Shown here one piece after another: positions 20,929 to 29,863 of a stretch of DNA of 64,000 nt (its first letter is position 1; each line of letters opens with the position of its first letter). The stretch covers positions 1,984,001 through 2,048,000 of the forward strand of contig OX442319.1 of assembly GCA_949358305.1 (NCBI GenBank), given 5' to 3'. The stretch comes from Strigamia acuminata (Eukaryota; Arthropoda; Chilopoda; Geophilomorpha; Linotaeniidae). Both the position numbers and the translations under genes were made by a program. The notes beneath the pieces were generated by a model, which ran no database searches, was not told where the DNA came from, and worked only from the letters and a program-made list of their open reading frames with translations.

Positions 20929-23900
20929 TTACTTCGAGACGAAAATGCGTGATAATAAATTCCGGAGGCGCTCTGAACTGAGCCACTTGGTGAAAATGTC
21001 GGATACATTTATCTCACCCGGAATCTTGCGGAGTTCGAAACATCCGGCAATATGCCACTCACGAAGCCAGTGAAACTTCACTCGAATATGTTTCGTTTTC
21101 GAGTTCTCGATGTCGTTGTTCGTGAACTGAATCGAGGCGAGGGCATCGGAAAATATGATCGGTTTCGATAATCGACGTAAAGGCGGAAATACTCGATAAA
21201 TACTGTCCAACCAGTATAATTCCTTGACGATTTCGACTAATGCCACAAACTCGGCTTCCATGGTGGAGCAAGCAACACTGGTCTGTTTTTTGCAGCTCCA
21301 GCCAATGGGCACACTTCCGATGTAGACAATGTATCCGCCGAATGATCTCGATGTAGCAATGTCGGAGGCCCAAGAGGCGTCTGTGCAACCCCATAGTTGA
21401 CTCGAATCGCATTTCGAAAGTTCGATGGAATAATCACTCGTATTGGCCACATATCGAAGAACTTGAAGCAAACACTTAATGTGGCTTTGGTCGTAGCAGT
21501 TGTTGTACTGCGAGAGAGCGATGACCGAGTATAAGATATCGGGACGAGTGCGAGAAGCGAGAAAAAGTAATGATCCGATGAGCGACCGATACGGGAAATC
21601 CGGGAGATTGTCCAACGAGCCTTTCACGAGCGTGGTTCCCGGTGTGACAGGCACTTTAATGAGTGCATCGGACGAAACATTAAACTTTTTGAGGAGTTTA
21701 TCGATGTAATTGCGTTGAGTCATGAAGACTTTCCCGTCACGACGCTCGAATTCCACTCCGAGCAACTTGGTTATCGGGCCGAGGTTGACGATTTCGAACT
21801 TGCTCGTGATCAATGCAAGAATACGGTCTCGGATGTTCTCCGACGCGTAAAATAAAACGATGTCGTCAACGTAAACTAACATGATGGCCGAATGTCCAAA
21901 TGCGTAAACGCAATTACAAGCCGGAAATTTCTGGAATCCGAGTCCGGTTAACGTTTCATCGAGCTTTTGGTACCACATGCGCCCCGACTGATGAAGACCG
22001 TAAAGCGACTTGGTCAACAACCAGACGTTGTCGGGCGAGGAGCATGTGGCACCGGCGGGAATCCGCATGTAGATTTCGTGGTCGAGGTCGCCGTAGAGGT
22101 AGGCACATTTTACGTCGAGATGAGTATCCCTCCATCCTAACAAGACGACTAGAAGACAGAAGAAAAATCGGATGAGCACGAAGTTAACTACCGGACTAAA
22201 AACTTCATCGAAATCAACGCCCATTGTTTGGCGGAAACCTTGTGCGACAAGTCGGGCACGGTATCGATGAATTGTCCCGGTGGCGTCCGATTTTAACTTG
22301 AAAATCCACTTGCAACCTAGGACTGTCTTATCCGGTGGACGCGGAACCTCTTTGTAAACCTCGCGCTTCTTGAAAGTAGAAAGCTCCTCGTCGATTGCTT
22401 CGGTCCATTTCGGTGCTTCGGGCAATTTAACTGCTTCGGCATATGTGGCCGGTTCCCGAAAACACATGAAGACACGATGAGGCGATGGTGGAACATAGGG
22501 CATGTGGTGTTCCAAATTGCCAAAAAAGAAAATAGACTCGTCATACGGTAGCCGATGTGCGAAACAATAAGCGGCGATATCGTTCTGCGACCGCAAGCGG
22601 ACACCGTGTTCCGGATAATAATAAACGTCGACCTTGATCTTTCCCGGGATTTGATCTTTCCGGAGATGTTCCTCTCTCCTCCATCCGCTGAAGGGCGAAA
22701 CGCCGCCAATAAAACTCCAAGGGCAATGAAGAGCACGTAAAGGGGCCAAATTAGGCGTACCCGGAGCGGGAATAGGTAAGGCGGCCGCTTCGTCAAGAAG
22801 GTCGTCGTCAAAGTCAGAACCCTGTACAGACATCGCCGTGGTATCGTCAAGACATGGAAGAGTTGGGTAAGAGATCGAACGTCGCAGCTGGGGTAAACGC
22901 GTGGAACGTATGGTTGGAGAAAATTGGCCATGTCCTGCAACGGTCGCTGCAGTAACGGAGTCATCGGCAGCGGTCACGGAGCCATCAGGAATAGCCTCAC
23001 CATCCAGAGGCACGCTTGCAGCGGCGGACGGGGCAAATGAAGCGAAAGACGGAGCGGTCGAAGCGACAGACTGAGCACGACTGATAATTCCATCATCGTC
23101 ACTACTGCCGGCGGAAGAATCGTTATCCGAATCGCGACGTCGTCGAGGCCAAGGTTGAGTTGGGAAATTATCATGAAAAGTGACACGCGACGGGGTGTGG
23201 CCACGAGCAGGCTCCTCCATGGGTGGAGCATTGTCATCCGGATCCGGAACATAAAAGGGCGAGCGTTTAAAGTTCTGCCGTTCATCGATTTGGACGTGGA
23301 CAGTTTCGGTGACAGTGTTCGTAGCCGGATTCAAAACACGATATCCTCGAGTTCCAGACGCGTAGCCGACGAGAAATCCCTCCCAAGCTCGAGGGTCCAG
23401 TTTATTGCGTCCAGGTGCGGTGAAGTGCACCCAGCACTTGGAACCGATTTTACGAAAATGTCTGACGGAGAGAGCTCGCTGGCGCCACAAAATGTACGGG
23501 ATTTCGTCGTTGAGCTTCGAATGTGGACTTCGGTTCTTGATGTACACGAATGTCACAGCAAGTTCGGCCCAAAGCGTATGCGGAAATCCGGTTTCGGATC
23601 TAACGGAGCGGAGATAATCGCCCATCGTCCGGTTCAGGCGTTCGGCGACTCCATTCATCTGTGGGCTCGCGGGGTTGGTCCGTTGCGCAACAATACCCTT
23701 GTCGGCGAGATAACGGTCAAAATCCCTTGAAATGAATTCTCCTCCACGGTCGGTACGAATCGTTTTGATCCGGCAATCGGCTATACGTTCGACACGGGAA
23801 ACAAAGTCTTTGAACGTAGCGAAAACATCGGATTTACGGGCAATCGGGAAAAGCCAGGCATACCTGGTGGCGTCGTCGATAATGGTGAAGGCGAAATTAG

Positions 23901-25902
23901 CGCCACCAATGGAAGGCAGTCTCGACGGGCCCCAGACGTCCATGTGAAGCAATTCAAGCGGTTTCGTGGTCGAAGGCGCGGAAATCGGCTTATGCGAAGC
24001 ACGCGTAGACTTGGCGACACGGCACGTGTTGCATGAAAGTTCCTGTCGAACAGCAGCTGGATCAAGTCCGTAAACCTGGGAGTTAGCAGCCAAAGTCCGC
24101 ATGGCTTTGGTGTGCAGGTGACCCAGTCTGCTGTGCCACAATCCCGTGGCATCCGCGACGTTGACCGACGTAGTAACCGGTTTAGGAGGTGATGTTGCAT
24201 TTGACTTAGCAACAGGAGGAGGTGATGTTGCGTTTGACTTGGCAACGGGAAGAGGAGAGGTGAGGGCATTGGAATACATCCGGATCTGTTGAGGTTGGGA
24301 TCCGGGAATGGGAGCAGGACTGGTAGGAAAAAGTGAAGGGACCAGTAAGGTGTTGGAGGAGACGGGCAAGCGGAAATCGGTCATATTGTCAGCCGACTTC
24401 GTCTTAGCCTTGTTGGAAGACTTGGGCAATGCGGGAAAGTCCTCTTCCTTCGTCACTAGAGTGGTCGGTGTCGGAGTCGGAGGCAACGATGAAACGGGTG
24501 GAGAACTCGAAACATTAGTCGGAGCGGCGAATGGCGAGATAAGCCCATCCACGAAATAAAGTCCAGACTTCTGTTTCGCCCGAAGAACACTTAGTTTGAT
24601 GTCCGTTTCATACGTATGCAATTCCGAGTTGTGAATGTGGATGTGATGTCCGCATTTATCAATCCGAGAAACCGAGATTAAGTTGGCGCCGAAGTCAGGT
24701 GCGAATAAGACGTCGCGTAGCATTACGGTGCATTCGCAGCCATCGATGAGCGACTTGACCGGAACGTCACCTTTGCCTGTGACCTTCGAACTGCCTTGTC
24801 CTAACTCGATGTTAAACGGGACAACGGAAACAAAGTTCGTGAACCACGCTTTAACGTGCGACACGTGGTCGGTTGCGCCGCAATCAACGATCCATTCGTG
24901 GGATTGGAGGAAATGCACAGTCGGTGCTGTAACAACTGGTGGCGCAGACAAGAGGTACGCAGCATCACGTCGCGGGCGGGAAATTTCACGGCTTTGACCA
25001 CCCGGTTGCTGAGAATTGGTTCCCTTTCGACGTCGGTTTTTGCTGCGAGATCGTCCTTGTAGTGCAGCTGCCGGTTGCTGTTCCTTCGATTGTCGGCGCG
25101 GAAGAGGGCATTTGTTCGCGTAGTGGCCCATCTGATCGCAATTGAAACAACAAATTTGCGATAGTGGACGAGGATTGCGAGATTGACTGCGGTTGCGATT
25201 GTCCGCGGCGAATGCCGACGTCTTCTTCGTATCGTGGTCGGATTTCGACTTCAAACGAAGGTATTCCGACAAGAGCTGTTCGGAGACTTTGGCCGGGGTA
25301 AAATTCGCCAACGGCCAATGGTAAATGGAGAACGTTGCCTGGTCGTAATCCGCTGGAAGAAAATCGAGGTACTGGTAGGCCTGATGTCGAGGGAGAATGT
25401 CCTCTCCGATGTCCTTCAATTGACGAACCATCAGGTCTACACGCCCCAGGAAATCGGGCATCTCCTCGTTCGGCTCCAGTTTCAATTGCAAGAACTGTCG
25501 GCGCATAGCTGCCTGACGGGCAAGTGAACTGGGGGCGTAGATCTTGGCGAGCATGTCCCATTGTTCCTTCGGTGTCTCGCAGCCATCGAGTGCCGACTGT
25601 TTGGCTTCGGATACCAAACAATAAATTGTTCCTAGGGCTCGTTCCTTCCGACGTTGATATTTGCGTTTCTCTTTATCATCCGCCGTCTTCAGAAAATCCT
25701 CCTCGCCGTCTTCTGTGACGTGATGCCACAGGCCTTCACTTTTGAGCAACATCTTAACTGTTCGTTGCCATTGTTCGTAGTTGCCGGTCGTCAGGACCGG
25801 TACACGTCCCAACGTCGCTTCGGAAGCCTTTTGCATGATTGCGGAGGAAAAATCGTCGAAAAATTTCCGAAAATCGAAGCACAATTGACGAAATTGAAGC
25901 AC
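20929..25902 (-). CDS. copia-type Gag-Pol polyprotein
   Basis: One frame of 1,657 codons. Gag has the usual copia start with a GNYEQWQ motif at about residues 40-50. A CCHC zinc knuckle (CFNCDQMGHYANKCP) is near residue 255. The protease motif is DCGATDHVS near 340; most relatives have serine in the second place. Integrase has an HHCC-like start (HSRLGHLH with paired cysteines) and a DDE core (IDDATRY, TDRGGEF, and the glutamate in NGVAERLNR). Reverse transcriptase has the YVDD active site (LVYVDDIVLF), and RNase H ends the protein (TDASWASD, TMEAEFVAL, SDALASI, TKHIRVKFHWLR). The start is more likely the methionine of MQKASEATLG, about 22 codons in. Many openings on the other strand are shadows of this frame. 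Confidence 0.97.
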   Translation of the reverse strand: MLQFRQLCFDFRKFFDDFSSAIMQKASEATLGRVPVLTTGNYEQWQRTVKMLLKSEGLWHHVTEDGEEDFLKTADDKEKRKYQRRKERALGTIYCLVSEAKQSALDGCETPKEQWDMLAKIYAPSSLARQAAMRRQFLQLKLEPNEEMPDFLGRVDLMVRQLKDIGEDILPRHQAYQYLDFLPADYDQATFSIYHWPLANFTPAKVSEQLLSEYLRLKSKSDHDTKKTSAFAADNRNRSQSRNPRPLSQICCFNCDQMGHYANKCPLPRRQSKEQQPAAALQGRSRSKNRRRKGTNSQQPGGQSREISRPRRDAAYLLSAPPVVTAPTVHFLQSHEWIVDCGATDHVSHVKAWFTNFVSVVPFNIELGQGSSKVTGKGDVPVKSLIDGCECTVMLRDVLFAPDFGANLISVSRIDKCGHHIHIHNSELHTYETDIKLSVLRAKQKSGLYFVDGLISPFAAPTNVSSSPPVSSLPPTPTPTTLVTKEEDFPALPKSSNKAKTKSADNMTDFRLPVSSNTLLVPSLFPTSPAPIPGSQPQQIRMYSNALTSPLPVAKSNATSPPPVAKSNATSPPKPVTTSVNVADATGLWHSRLGHLHTKAMRTLAANSQVYGLDPAAVRQELSCNTCRVAKSTRASHKPISAPSTTKPLELLHMDVWGPSRLPSIGGANFAFTIIDDATRYAWLFPIARKSDVFATFKDFVSRVERIADCRIKTIRTDRGGEFISRDFDRYLADKGIVAQRTNPASPQMNGVAERLNRTMGDYLRSVRSETGFPHTLWAELAVTFVYIKNRSPHSKLNDEIPYILWRQRALSVRHFRKIGSKCWVHFTAPGRNKLDPRAWEGFLVGYASGTRGYRVLNPATNTVTETVHVQIDERQNFKRSPFYVPDPDDNAPPMEEPARGHTPSRVTFHDNFPTQPWPRRRRDSDNDSSAGSSDDDGIISRAQSVASTAPSFASFAPSAAASVPLDGEAIPDGSVTAADDSVTAATVAGHGQFSPTIRSTRLPQLRRSISYPTLPCLDDTTAMSVQGSDFDDDLLDEAAALPIPAPGTPNLAPLRALHCPWSFIGGVSPFSGWRREEHLRKDQIPGKIKVDVYYYPEHGVRLRSQNDIAAYCFAHRLPYDESIFFFGNLEHHMPYVPPSPHRVFMCFREPATYAEAVKLPEAPKWTEAIDEELSTFKKREVYKEVPRPPDKTVLGCKWIFKLKSDATGTIHRYRARLVAQGFRQTMGVDFDEVFSPVVNFVLIRFFFCLLVVLLGWRDTHLDVKCAYLYGDLDHEIYMRIPAGATCSSPDNVWLLTKSLYGLHQSGRMWYQKLDETLTGLGFQKFPACNCVYAFGHSAIMLVYVDDIVLFYASENIRDRILALITSKFEIVNLGPITKLLGVEFERRDGKVFMTQRNYIDKLLKKFNVSSDALIKVPVTPGTTLVKGSLDNLPDFPYRSLIGSLLFLASRTRPDILYSVIALSQYNNCYDQSHIKCLLQVLRYVANTSDYSIELSKCDSSQLWGCTDASWASDIATSRSFGGYIVYIGSVPIGWSCKKQTSVACSTMEAEFVALVEIVKELYWLDSIYRVFPPLRRLSKPIIFSDALASIQFTNNDIENSKTKHIRVKFHWLREWHIAGCFELRKIPGEINVSDIFTKWLSSERLRNLLSRIFVSK

Positions 25903-26544
25903 TTTTCACTCGAAGCACTCGAAGCACTACCGACGCACACACAAACGTTGTTCGAAGCGGAAAGACCTCGACGGGGAGCCAATGCTAAAATTGGCTTGAA
26001 AACCTTAGACAAGTGTCCCCCTAACGTCCTTTATGACCACCTGGGGCCGCGGGAATGTTAGGTGGCGCAGGGCTCAGCCTTGTCTAAGAATACAGTGACG
26101 CTTGCCCAGATTTGGACGAAGGGCGCCAAGGATTCTAATTGACCCACACCAAAAAACTTAAAACTAACAAATAAATTCGAAATCTGAAATAAAAGGAAGG
26201 AGAAGTTGATGAATCTGTATGCACAGACGTCCCTGTGCACACCGCGCATAAAAAATGCGGAATTCTTCAAAAGATCGCCGACCGATTTCGAAAATCGGGA
26301 AAAAAATCGCCGTCCGATTGTGAAAATCGGGAAAAACTTCTGAAAAAAAATTCGCCGTACACCGGGGTACTAAGCGAGATGAAGTTCTATGTGGCCACAC
26401 TGTACTCCGGGGTACAAAGTGTGTCGAGACATCGGAAATTCGGCGAAAAACTGGAAATAAACAAAAATTTCCGCACAAATCGCGAAAAAATCGCGAAATT
26501 TACGGAAAATTAGTGAAAAAACGAGGCACTGGTGTCTTTCCAGG
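25903..26544 (-). other. untranslated leader of the copia element
   Basis: About 640 bp between primer-binding site and polyprotein. It has no gene but contains GAAAATCGGG repeats near 26285-26330. Confidence 0.7.
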
Positions 26545-26556
26545 CCTCTGCTACCA
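26545..26556 (-). other. primer-binding site of the copia element
   Basis: On the minus strand TGGTAGCAGAGG starts two bases inside the 5' LTR. It is complementary to the 3' end (CCTCTGCTACCA) of initiator tRNA-Met as known in many animals. Confidence 0.8.
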
Positions 26557-26558
26557 CT

Positions 26559-27115
26559 TGTAGCACTGTGGCGCAATAAATGCACGATAAATCGTGCTGG
26601 AAGCGTGAAAATAACGTGCTCACGGCAATGCATGAGCTGGAAAAATTGCCGTGATGCGTAAACGCGAGTTCGGGTCTGTATTGGGCCAGAAAACGCGTGT
26701 GCCACACTTATAAAGACGTGTGGCACATAAACTAATACTGATAATTAACAAAATACACTTTAATTCGAGAAAACTTACATAATTGATCCAAAAACCATTG
26801 GAAAACATAGAGAAACACACTGGCTGTGTGCGCGGCCATTTGCAAAGTGCCAGAGACATCTGGTGGCCGATATTATAAACAATAATAATGAAAAACATAA
26901 GAACAAGATAGAGGATGCATGAAACCTAATGTATTGAGTACATTTAACCCGGTATCATGCATTCTCTTTACAAACAAGCATGAAAACACTAAATAAACAC
27001 TGAATAACCCAGGAAAATGGAAACAATTACCGATAAATGATAAAATAAACATTTCAAAGTCATTTCACATCGAAAAACGATTTAATTAGGTGAAAAGCGG
27101 TTCCAAAGTCCAACA
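26559..27115 (-). repeat. 5' LTR of the copia element
   Basis: 557 bp, same sequence as 20326-20882 as far as I can compare. It is the promoter-bearing LTR on the element's strand. Confidence 0.95.
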
Positions 27116-28035
27116 TGACGGTCCCGTCACGATCCCGCAACGGCCCGCACGGGCCGTTAACGGGCCGTCGACGATCCCGTCACGATCCCGCAACGGCCCG
27201 CACGGGCCGTTAACGGGCCGCTGACGGTCCCGTCACGATCCCGCAACGGCCCGCACGGGCCGTTAACGGGCCGTCGACGGTCCCGTCACGATCCCGCAAC
27301 GGCCCGCACGGGCCGTTAACGGCCCGTTAACGGCCCGTTAACGGCCCGTTAACGGGGCAAAACCGAAAACAGGATTCGAGATTAATGTCTATGAATGTTG
27401 TACGCGTTTTCATGTACGTGTTGTCGGTTGTTGATTTTTTCGATTCACGCCGTAACGGCCCGTTAACGGCCCGTTAACGGCCCGTCAACGGCCCGTCAAC
27501 GGCCCGCAACGGCCCGCACGGGCCGTTAACGGGCCGTCGACGATCCCGTCACGATCCCGCAACGGCCCGCACGGGCCGTTAACGGGCCGCTGACGGTCCC
27601 GTCACGATCCCGTCACGGCCTTCGTTCCCGGACTTCGGCTCGCCGACGGCCCGTACGACCTCACGCGGGCCGTTAACGGGCCGTTAACGGGCCGTTAACG
27701 GCCCGTTAACGGCGTAAAACCAAAAACAGGATTCGAGATTAATGTCTATGAATGTTGTACGCGTTTTCACGTACGTGTTGTCGGTTGTTGATTTTTTCGA
27801 TTTACGCCGTAACGGCCCGTTAACGGCCCGTTAACGGCCCGTCAACGGCCCGTCAACGGCCCGCATGGAGTCGTACGGGCCGTTAACGGGCCGCCGACGG
27901 TCCCGTCACGATCCCGTCACGGCCCGTGCGGGCCGTTAACGGGCCGCCAACGGTCCCGTCACGATCCCGTCACGGCTCGTGCGGGCCGTTAACGGGCCGC
28001 CGACAGTCCCGTCACGATCCCGTAACGGGCTGAAA
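27116..28035 (+). repeat. GC-rich satellite, continuation after the insertion
   Basis: Begins with the second TGACG and continues the interrupted monomer. It holds two more AT spacers (about 27357-27450 and 27715-27810), one of each variant. Confidence 0.95.
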
Positions 28036-28763
28036 ACGGGAAAACTGAAAGAGTCGGGTGCGAGACCACGTGACCCGGAGTGTGGTTTTTGGGGGCGAGG
28101 GCCGTCCTCCGACCGCGCCGTGACGCGCCCCGAGTCGGATCAAGAGGCGACCCGGTCGGAAACCGAACCTCGGGGTTCCTCGAGGCGTGGTTTTTTGGGG
28201 ACGGGGGGAGGGGGGGGGGGGGGGATCGGGTCGCGTGCTCCGACCGCGCCGCAACGCGATGTGGGTCGGTCACCAACTTTTGTCAATTTTTGACAAATTT
28301 CCACGGAATTTCAGCAACATTTTACGAGACGTTTCTGCCCGACTAGACACGTTTCCGCAGGTTTTAGCAAAACAACGTTAAATTCTGTGGAAATTTATCA
28401 AATGTTGACAAAATTCTGTGCAAGTTTTGTCAGATACTTACTTACTTACGATATAAACTCGAACGTCGTCCATCGACACTCTCAACATTCCACCGGACAT
28501 TTTCCGGAAGAGTTTGTCCCGATCGGGACCACGCCTCGACGAAGCCCGGGACCCGGTTTCCGACCGGGTCGTTTTTGGCCCAAGTCACGGCGCGTCGCGG
28601 CGCTTTCGGAGCACGCGACCCGATCCCCCCCTCCCCCCGTTCTCAAAAACCACGCCTCGACGAAGCCCGGGACCCGGTTTCCGACCGGGTCGTTTTTGGC
28701 CCAAGTCACGGCGCGTCGCGGCGCGTTCGGAGCACATGAACCGATCCCCCCTCCCTCCCGTCA
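28036..28763 (+). repeat. segmental duplication, copy B
   Basis: Nearly identical to 13846-14456 with an extra copy of the module GAAGCCCGGGACCCGGTTTCC (28540 and again about 28664). Contains one palindromic element at 28275-28435. Confidence 0.85.
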
Positions 28764-28986
28764 CAAAAACCACGTTTTAGCGAAACCCTTGACCGGTCAC
28801 AAAACCCACCGAACACCGAAAAGCAACGAACAAAACGCGCTCGGTCGCACGAACTACTCGGCCAAAACAACATCCGCAAATTCCGCATCACAGTCGCGAT
28901 CAACGAAACAACGTATAGGCCGCCGTAATGTTAAAAAGCGGGACCCTTTCGCCCCCGACAAAATCCGCACACATACCCCAAGGTTA
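28764..28986. repeat. 224-bp dispersed repeat, copy 3
   Basis: Third near-identical copy. It marks the sharp border between the GC-rich repeat half and the AT-rich gene half: the next base begins AAAATGCAATAAAATCG. Confidence 0.75.
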
Positions 28987-29863
28987 AAATGCAATAAAAT
29001 CGTCTATTTTGAGTCGAATTAAACAAAAAAAGAATAACGAGAATAAAAGGGCGATCTTAGCATATTTATTAAATGGATACCACAAGTCAAATGTCGCGCT
29101 GCGTGAGTATGTACTGCCATCTAGTGACAACTTTACGGTTGTCAAACCGTCACAAAATTCTATTAAATCCATCTAAAATCAAATAAATCCTAATAAATCC
29201 ATCCTAGATCAAAGAAATCTTAATAAATCCATCCTAGATCAAAGAATTCCTAATAAATCCACCACAAGTACTAAGACATCCATCCCAAATCAAAGAAATC
29301 CTGATAAATCCACCACAAAGACTAATACATCCATCCCAAATCCTACGCGAAATCTATCCTAAATCCTAATATTCACGAATTTATTTTAAAAAATTTAATA
29401 ATATTAAATTAATACAAATCTTACAATTCAATATCAAGTCCCATCAATCCAATATCAAATTCCATCAATCCTTAAGAAATCTTTACAAACCTTATAGTCC
29501 ACACAAAATTTGCAGGATTTCCAAATCTCCGAAATAACATTAGTCGTTTTTGCTGAGTTATAATACAATGTGGTTTCAGCGTAGCTTTGTTTAAATTTTG
29601 TACATTTTTATGCTTTCTTCGTGCCTGGTCAACATCTACATCTGGCGTCTGTTTTTCATAACATAAACATCCAAGTTGAAATTTATGTCTCGCCAACTCC
29701 ACACAAAATCCACATGTAGATAATTCAAACTATTTTCGATCATTTTCTAAAATCACACACAAAAAAAATCAAAATACTAAATTCGTATAAATCGAGGCAA
29801 TGACTCTCATGGTTACATGAAGTAATCAAGCGATAAAAAATTGACGAGTTTAAACAACTCGAA
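28987..29863. other. intergenic, with TAAATCCATCC tandem repeat
   Basis: About 29165-29345 holds 4-5 diverged copies of a unit of about 37 bp (CCTAATAAATCCATCCTAGA then TCAAAGAAAT). The rest is AT-rich and I see no supported gene. Confidence 0.6.

Larger units (their letters stand above)
20326..27115 (-). mobile_element. full-length Ty1/copia LTR retrotransposon
   Basis: A 6,790-bp element oriented on the minus strand, inserted in the GC-rich satellite with the 5-bp target duplication TGACG. It has two 557-bp LTRs starting TG and ending CA, a tRNA-primed start site, one uninterrupted Gag-Pol frame of 1,657 codons with integrase before reverse transcriptase (the copia order), and a purine tract next to the 3' LTR. 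The LTR translations agree over their whole length in the two copies and nothing breaks the frame, so the insertion looks recent and may still be active. Its AT-richer composition contrasts with the host satellite. Confidence 0.97.

Noticed and set aside
22317-22964. A 215-codon minus frame inside the copia gene
   Set aside because: It overlaps the linker between integrase and reverse transcriptase in another frame and matches nothing.
21900-25718. Many plus-strand and out-of-frame ORFs of 60-215 codons
   Set aside because: All lie over the 1,657-codon copia frame and lack known motifs; they are shadows.
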